Below, piece after piece: positions 63,601 to 64,000 of a stretch of DNA of 64,000 bases. A program made the translations under genes and the position numbers. Each line of letters opens with the position of its first letter. Positions within the stretch are counted from its first letter, which is position 1. The notes beneath the pieces are model-generated. The model was not told the origin of the DNA and made no database searches. It worked only from the letters and a program-made list of their open reading frames with translations. Origin of the DNA: Pelobates cultripes (Eukaryota > Chordata > Amphibia > Anura > Pelobatidae); assembly GCA_933207985.1 (NCBI GenBank), contig OW240924.1, forward strand, positions 70,736,742-70,800,741. The letters are read 5' to 3'.

Positions 63601-63887
63601 CCAGTAATAAATAAATATCATAGAACGCTAACACTAATCAAGCAGTGAGTGACTTTATACAGAATATAACTCGGGTACAAGCAATAGACACCCCACTCAT
63701 TGGAACATGGCTTATAATATCCCACACATTGAATTGTGCATTATTAATACAATGTATCACTCCGTGCTCCTGTGCCCCCAGAGACACAGCCAGCCCAGTG
63801 AGGGAGGTGTGATCCAGCCACATACAGAGTGTAAGAATGATCTGTTTGTACTTACGGTAGGTCCTTCTTTTTGCCTACAGTGCCCAT
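24885..63887 (-). CDS. RASGRP1: RASGRP1, complete coding sequence in 17 exons
   Basis: Exons (minus strand, 5' to 3') are 63856-63887, 50119-50300, 38648-38753, 37750-37812, 37217-37348, 36963-37116, 36480-36653, 35683-35799, 34635-34910, 33515-33595, 32638-32742, 31338-31447, 29603-29747, 27539-27575, 27093-27242, 26092-26474 and 24885-25013. They sum to 2376 nt, i.e. 791 aa (human about 797). Domain order: REM (about residues 50-190), RasGEF (about 200-435), EF-hands (481-492 [12 protein letters not shown] and 508-519 [12 protein letters not shown]), C1 (540-589, all Cys/His ligands present), C-terminal coiled coil. It activates Ras at membranes on diacylglycerol and calcium signals, mainly in T cells. 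RASGRP3 is excluded by segments such as [19 protein letters not shown] and [20 protein letters not shown]. Intron 3 is AT-AC; intron 15 is probably GC-AG. Confidence 0.96.
25487..25566. mobile_element. 80-bp palindromic MITE ending in TTAA
   Basis: Perfect 16-bp inverted ends TTAACCCCTTAAGGAC and GTCCTTAAGGGGTTAA. The interior CTTCTGGAATAAAAGGGAAT is shared with 61671-61726. Its right TTAA is also the left TTAA of the next T2-like element. Confidence 0.75.
25563..25960. mobile_element. T2-like MITE fragments
   Basis: Starts TTAAAGGAACACTATAAGC with the arm CACTTCAGCTCATTGAAGTG. Further T2-like starts (TTTAAAGGATACC and TTTAAAGGGGCATT) follow within 320 bp, so this is a compound of partial copies. 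Confidence 0.55.
26092..26474 (-). CDS. RASGRP1: RASGRP1 exon 16, linker
   Basis: Acceptor ATTTCTCAG, donor CAG/GTATGA, 127 codons. Contains [46 protein letters not shown] and ends MVQELEQ, start of the coiled coil. Confidence 0.95.
26581..26682. mobile_element. 102-bp palindromic hAT MITE
   Basis: Ends CAGGTGTAGGCAACC and GGTTGCCTACACCTG, with perfect 8-bp target duplications TTCTAGAA (26573-26580, 26683-26690). It lies in RASGRP1 intron 15, 106 bp from exon 16. A relative lies at 60868-61001. Confidence 0.85.
27093..27242 (-). CDS. RASGRP1: RASGRP1 exon 15, end of C1 (GC donor)
   Basis: Acceptor TTTCTTCAG. Starts (D)[17 protein letters not shown], completing the C1 zinc ligands (Cys573, His578, Cys581, Cys589), then a Ser-rich linker. 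The end is placed at AATG/GCAAGT, a GC donor, because only this fits the phase of exon 16. Confidence 0.85.
27539..27575 (-). CDS. RASGRP1: RASGRP1 exon 14, C1 domain
   Basis: 37-nt exon: acceptor TCTTACAG, donor AAAG/GTTAGT. Encodes [12 protein letters not shown] with the diacylglycerol-loop Trp and Cys570. Confidence 0.93.
27576..29602. other. RASGRP1: RASGRP1 intron 13, nothing recognised
   Basis: No exon, RNA gene or clear repeat was seen. The sequence is AT-rich and has little low complexity. Confidence 0.45.
29603..29747 (-). CDS. RASGRP1: RASGRP1 exon 13, second EF loop and start of C1
   Basis: Acceptor CTTTACAG, donor TTT/GTGAGT. Completes the second loop [12 protein letters not shown] and opens C1 at [17 protein letters not shown] (His540, Cys553, Cys556). 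Confidence 0.95.
30326..30906. mobile_element. Two abutting T2-like MITEs sharing one TTAA
   Basis: The first runs 30326-30560 (TTAAAGAGACACTTAAC to GAGTGTTCCTTTAA). The second runs from that TTAA to 30906, with arms ATAACCACTACAGCG and CGCTGTAGTGGTTAT, and ends GTTCCTTTAA. Confidence 0.6.
31338..31447 (-). CDS. RASGRP1: RASGRP1 exon 12, EF-hand 1
   Basis: Acceptor TTGTTCAG, donor AG/GTAAG. The EF-hand loop [12 protein letters not shown] has all calcium ligands (D1, D3, D5, E/D12 positions). Ends CVMDKD plus a split Arg. Confidence 0.95.
31854..32300. mobile_element. T2-like MITE, type B variant
   Basis: TTAA at both ends; left TTAAAGGGACACTCCAGGC. Successive hairpins include TGCAATGTAAA/TTTACATTGCA and CCATAGGAAAGCATT/AATGCTTTCCTATGG, then CCAGGAAA/TTCCTGG at the right end. 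In RASGRP1 intron 11. Confidence 0.75.
32638..32742 (-). CDS. RASGRP1: RASGRP1 exon 11
   Basis: Acceptor CCATGCAG, donor GAT/GTAAGT, 35 codons. [20 protein letters not shown] identifies RASGRP1 against RASGRP3. Autoinhibitory linker before the EF-hands. Confidence 0.95.
33515..33595 (-). CDS. RASGRP1: RASGRP1 exon 10
   Basis: Acceptor CCTTTTAG, donor CCA/GTATGT, 27 codons: [20 protein letters not shown] and PRNQRAP, the end of RasGEF and start of the linker. Confidence 0.95.
34635..34910 (-). CDS. RASGRP1: RASGRP1 exon 9, RasGEF domain
   Basis: Acceptor CCTTACAG, donor ACA/GTGAGT, 92 codons. Includes [30 protein letters not shown] and NMDLVHLLT, the catalytic hairpin region of the exchange domain. 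Confidence 0.96.
34962..35441. mobile_element. T2-like MITE, type B, best-preserved row of hairpins
   Basis: TTAA at both ends. Successive separate inverted repeats: 34982-34995/35002-35015 (14 bp), 35048-35064/35070-35086 (17, one mismatch), 35111-35125/35131-35145 (15), 35156-35168/35172-35184 (13), 35196-35209/35213-35226 (14), 35232-35243/35264-35275 (12, one mismatch), 35361-35371/35376-35386 (11), 35393-35406/35413-35426 (14). Lies in RASGRP1 intron 8. Confidence 0.88.
35683..35799 (-). CDS. RASGRP1: RASGRP1 exon 8, RasGEF domain
   Basis: Acceptor CTCTTCACAG, donor AAG/GTACGT, 39 codons. Reads [20 protein letters not shown] and [14 protein letters not shown], the core of the CDC25 domain. 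Confidence 0.95.
36480..36653 (-). CDS. RASGRP1: RASGRP1 exon 7, RasGEF domain
   Basis: Acceptor CCCTTCAG, donor CAA/GTGAGT, 58 codons. Contains [20 protein letters not shown] and FIHVAQ, typical of CDC25-type exchange domains. Confidence 0.95.
36963..37116 (-). CDS. RASGRP1: RASGRP1 exon 6
   Basis: Acceptor GCCTTTTAG after an intron of only 100 bp; donor TCT/GTGAGT. Reads [32 protein letters not shown] and KSFRRIS, the REM to RasGEF transition. Confidence 0.95.
37217..37348 (-). CDS. RASGRP1: RASGRP1 exon 5
   Basis: Acceptor TGTCTTTAG, donor AAT/GTGAGT. Reads [20 protein letters not shown] and ends LLDTSQ plus two bases of Ile. REM domain. Confidence 0.95.
37750..37812 (-). CDS. RASGRP1: RASGRP1 exon 4 (starts at a U12 AT-AC acceptor)
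   Basis: Preceded by CCCAAC/A, an AC acceptor, with the branch-site-like TCCCTTAAC about 12 bp upstream of the junction. Reads [20 protein letters not shown] plus a split Arg; the CLKICYFVR part is the conserved anchor. Donor AAG/GTAAGG. 63 nt. Confidence 0.9.
37813..38647 (-). other. RASGRP1: U12-type AT-AC intron (RASGRP1 intron 3)
   Basis: 835-bp intron. Donor ATATCCTTTT matches the U12 AT-AC consensus, the acceptor ends CCCAAC, and the branch-site-like TTTTCCCTTAAC lies 12 bp before the junction. Phase 2 on both sides restores the Leu codon and homology. It contains a TA/GA repeat at 37885-37965. Confidence 0.88.
37885..37965. repeat. Simple repeat (GATA/TA, then GA)
   Basis: Mixed GATATA, (TA)n and (GA)n run inside the U12 intron, within 75-150 bp of its acceptor. 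Confidence 0.9.
38648..38753 (-). CDS. RASGRP1: RASGRP1 exon 3 (ends at a U12 AT-AC donor)
   Basis: Acceptor TATTTTCAG. Reads [16 protein letters not shown] to SRLRT plus two bases of a Leu codon. There is no GT donor near the end of homology; the exon is followed directly by ATATCCTTTT, the U12-type AT-AC 5' splice site. Part of the REM domain. Confidence 0.9.
39723..39921. mobile_element. hAT-like MITE
   Basis: Left end TAGTGACCCCCAACC, right end GTTAAAACCCACTG, loosely inverted. Flanks GTCTAGAG (39715-39722) and GTCTAGAC (39922-39929) match at 7 of 8 positions. Confidence 0.55.
41466..42461. mobile_element. T2-like MITE, type A, itself interrupted
   Basis: Starts TTAAAGGTACACTGTAGTC and ends GACTATAGTGTTCCTTTAA, with TTAA on both sides. 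It is closely similar to 9226-9758. It is split at 41792-42250 by a type B element inserted in a TTTAA of its interior. Confidence 0.85.
41792..42250. mobile_element. T2-like MITE, type B, nested
   Basis: Left TTAAAGGATTACTATAAAGG, right ACTATAGTGGTCCTTAC. It has the hairpin series of type B, with many small deletions. Youngest layer of the three-layer nest. Confidence 0.8.
43389..43799. mobile_element. T2-like MITE, type B, with a replaced hairpin
   Basis: TTAA at both ends (TTAAAGGACCACTATAGTC / CACTATAATGATCCTTTAA). Where other copies have CTTCTCACTGTGA/TCACAGTGAGAAG, this one has CGCTGAATGCGA/TCGCATTCAGCG (43549-43560, 43564-43575), a different but perfect hairpin. Confidence 0.82.
43800..45850. 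other. RASGRP1: RASGRP1 intron 2 sequence, little recognised
   Basis: Only a T2-like right end (about 45290-45375, ...GATTGTCCCTTTAAG) stands out. No exon or RNA gene seen. Confidence 0.4.
45857..45905. repeat. (TA)n microsatellite
   Basis: About 24 uninterrupted TA units. Confidence 0.95.
46059..46242. repeat. Fold-back element with 21-bp perfect ends
   Basis: 46059-46079 and 46222-46242 are perfect inverted copies (TAAATGTAGTCCAGGCAC in the arm). Inside, TTTGAAAATCAGGAAAAA faces TTTTTCCTGATTTTCCAA. The centre holds GAGATCGAAACGTTG. Confidence 0.65.
46953..47508. mobile_element. T2-like MITE, type A
   Basis: Left end degraded (TATAAGGGGCACTATTGTC), right end GACTATAGTGTCCCTTTAA intact. 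The interior matches the type A copies (GGAGGTGTGACAAGGGCTGC). Confidence 0.78.
47510..50118. other. RASGRP1: RASGRP1 intron 2, nothing recognised
   Basis: About 2.6 kb next to exon 2. Only a short T2-like scrap near 49425-49485 and scattered low-complexity sequence were seen. Confidence 0.4.
50119..50300 (-). CDS. RASGRP1: RASGRP1 exon 2
   Basis: Acceptor TTTCTACAG, donor G/GTGAG. Completes the Pro codon and ends [21 protein letters not shown] plus one base of an Asp codon (text of the last motif is residues about 51-71), entering the REM domain. It is separated from exon 1 by a 13.6-kb intron and from exon 3 by 11.4 kb. Confidence 0.93.
50394..50416. repeat. (GATG)n microsatellite
   Basis: Five GATG units, 94 bp upstream (on the transcribed strand) of RASGRP1 exon 2. 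Confidence 0.85.
51167..51345. mobile_element. CR1 LINE fragment with inverted duplication
   Basis: The right part (51226-51345) is a plus-oriented piece of CR1 ORF2. 51167-51225 is an inverted copy of 51248-51306, 59 bp with two mismatches, separated by 22 bp. Confidence 0.8.
51692..52436. mobile_element. T2-like MITE, type B, carrying a hAT insertion
   Basis: TTAA at both ends (TTAAAGGACCACTCTAGGC / CACTATAGTGGTCCTTTAA). Hairpin series as at 34962-35441. The CCTCTAGTGG hairpin is interrupted at 51843-52060. Confidence 0.85.
51843..52060. mobile_element. 218-bp hAT MITE nested in the T2-like element
   Basis: Ends CAGGGGTTCTCAAC and GTTGTGAACCCCTG with perfect 8-bp duplications CTCTAAAG (51835-51842, 52061-52068). 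Central arms AAGGTGTTT / AAACACCT flank an A-rich middle. Confidence 0.88.
52437..53342. other. RASGRP1: RASGRP1 intron 1, nothing recognised
   Basis: No exon or repeat identified by eye. Confidence 0.4.
53343..53423. repeat. (GATA)n followed by (GA)n
   Basis: About nine GATA units and about 22 GA units. Confidence 0.95.
53424..56578. other. RASGRP1: RASGRP1 intron 1, mostly unassigned
   Basis: A T2-like scrap lies near 54715-54775. 54850-55640 is less AT-rich than its flanks and looks repeat-derived, but no ends or protein could be assigned. Confidence 0.35.
56579..57102. mobile_element. Chimeric T2-like MITE (type A left, type B right)
   Basis: The left part is type A (TTAAAGGGACGCTATAGTC to CTTCCTGTAAAGAG). 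From about 56790 it continues with type B-like sequence (GTAGTCTGGGTGCACTGTCC). Ends CTATTCCTTTAA. Confidence 0.6.
57103..58249. other. RASGRP1: RASGRP1 intron 1, nothing recognised
   Basis: Purine-rich plus strand, no coding or repeat features assigned. Confidence 0.4.
58250..58637. mobile_element. T2-like MITE, type A with rearranged right half
   Basis: Type A left end (TTAAAGGGACACTATAGTC). The middle is an inverted version of the type A right half, and the right end is type B-like (GAAGTGGTCTGGGTGCC). Confidence 0.6.
59160..59590 (-). mobile_element. T2-like MITE, type B variant, reverse orientation
   Basis: TTAA at both ends. The CCAGGAAAAC-type hairpin, normally at the right end, is at the left, so the copy is inverted relative to the others in the window. 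Confidence 0.7.
59998..60078. repeat. Perfect 28-bp inverted repeat, 25-nt loop
   Basis: 59998-60025 and 60051-60078 are exact inverted copies (inner part ACTGATACAAGTGGT / ACCACTTGTATCAGT), loop 60026-60050. Total 81 nt, in RASGRP1 intron 1. Not TTAA-flanked. Confidence 0.9.
60627..60662. repeat. (AAT)n microsatellite
   Basis: About twelve AAT units. Confidence 0.93.
60738..61260. mobile_element. T2-like MITE with hAT MITE inside
   Basis: Starts TTAAAGGAACGCTCATC; hairpin AACATTGCC/GGCAACGTT follows. At about 60868-61001 it is interrupted by a hAT MITE (CAGGCGTAGGCAACC ... GGTTGCCTATCCCTG) related to 26581-26682. The right end (CTAGAGTGTTAAAA) is degraded. Confidence 0.55.
61671..61726. 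mobile_element. Palindromic TTAA MITE, shortened copy
   Basis: TTAACCCCTTAAGGACC at the left, TTAAGGGGTTAA at the right, and the shared interior CTTCTGGAATAAAAGGGAAT, as at 25487-25566 but with part of the right half missing. Confidence 0.7.
61723..62269. mobile_element. T2-like MITE, type B variant
   Basis: TTAA at both ends. Hairpins include TGTAAACAGTCTTTTC/GAAAAGACAGTGTTTACA and CATAGAGATG/CATCTCTATG; the right end GTCAGGAATACA/TGTGTTCCTGAC pairs as in the other copies though the sequence differs. Confidence 0.75.
62270..63855. other. RASGRP1: RASGRP1 intron 1, 5' end
   Basis: An AAATA-rich repeat at 63538-63616; otherwise nothing recognised. Confidence 0.4.
63856..63887 (-). CDS. RASGRP1: RASGRP1 exon 1 (start codon)
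   Basis: ATG at 63887-63885 starts [10 protein letters not shown], matching the RASGRP1 N-terminus. Donor CC/GTAAG; leaves two bases of the Pro codon. Position -3 is T and +4 is G, so the start context is only moderate. Confidence 0.85.
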
Positions 63888-64000
63888 GAAGAATATGTTG
63901 TTGTATCCTCCTGAGTGATCTGCGGTCCCAGCACTCTGTCTGTACCCCATCCTGGGAATAAAGGCTCAACCAGAGGCTGATTATTGGTCTACACCCAAAC
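63888..64000 (-). promoter_or_regulatory. RASGRP1: RASGRP1 5' UTR / proximal upstream region
   Basis: Only 113 bp upstream of the ATG are in the window. A CCAAT motif (plus-strand ATTGG, about 63984-63988) is present. No TATA box or CpG island is visible, and the transcription start cannot be placed. Confidence 0.35.

Noticed and set aside
1..64000. CRISPR arrays, rRNA, tRNA genes
   Set aside because: No regularly spaced direct repeats, rRNA-like blocks or convincing tRNA A/B boxes were seen.

Overview
This is vertebrate nuclear DNA, most likely from an anuran amphibian. The evidence is split genes with large introns, a conserved convergent gene pair, CR1- and L1-type LINE remains, a class I endogenous retrovirus, and dense TTAA-flanked palindromic elements whose ends read TTAAAGGRR, like the T2 MITEs known from Xenopus. 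The species cannot be named from the sequence. Nothing prokaryotic is present.

Two real genes were found, facing each other. (1) FAM98B, plus strand, 3524-20210: the six 3' coding exons are in the window and the 5' exons lie to the left. It encodes a subunit of the tRNA ligase complex (RTCB, DDX1, CGI-99, ashwin) with an RGG/glycine-rich tail. (2) RASGRP1, minus strand, 63887-24885: the complete coding sequence was assembled by hand from 17 exons. All phases agree, giving 791 residues (human about 797), with REM, RasGEF, paired EF-hand, C1 and C-terminal coiled-coil parts. It is a diacylglycerol- and calcium-responsive Ras activator of lymphocytes. The stop codons of the two genes are about 4.7 kb apart.

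Layout: 1-3436 is the 3' part of a broken endogenous retrovirus (integrase end, env remains, 3' LTR), ending 87 bp before a FAM98B exon. From 3.5 to 20.2 kb are FAM98B exons in introns filled with T2-like MITEs, an L1 remnant (about 5.9-7.65 kb), a long hAT element (8.4-9.9 kb) and a CR1 LINE (15.5-19.1 kb) broken by two younger insertions. From 20.2 to 24.9 kb are the 3' UTRs and the gap between genes. From 24.9 to 38.8 kb are RASGRP1 exons 17 to 3. From 38.8 to 63.9 kb are the two large 5' introns (around exon 2 at 50.1-50.3 kb), which hold nested MITEs, a CR1 fragment and simple repeats.

Most notable: an AT-AC (U12-type) intron in RASGRP1 with a near-consensus donor and branch site; a probable GC-AG intron in the same gene; a T2-like MITE subfamily built as a row of about eight separate hairpins, with palindromy kept even where the sequence of a hairpin has been replaced; several datable nested insertions; and a perfect 28-bp hairpin in RASGRP1 intron 1.
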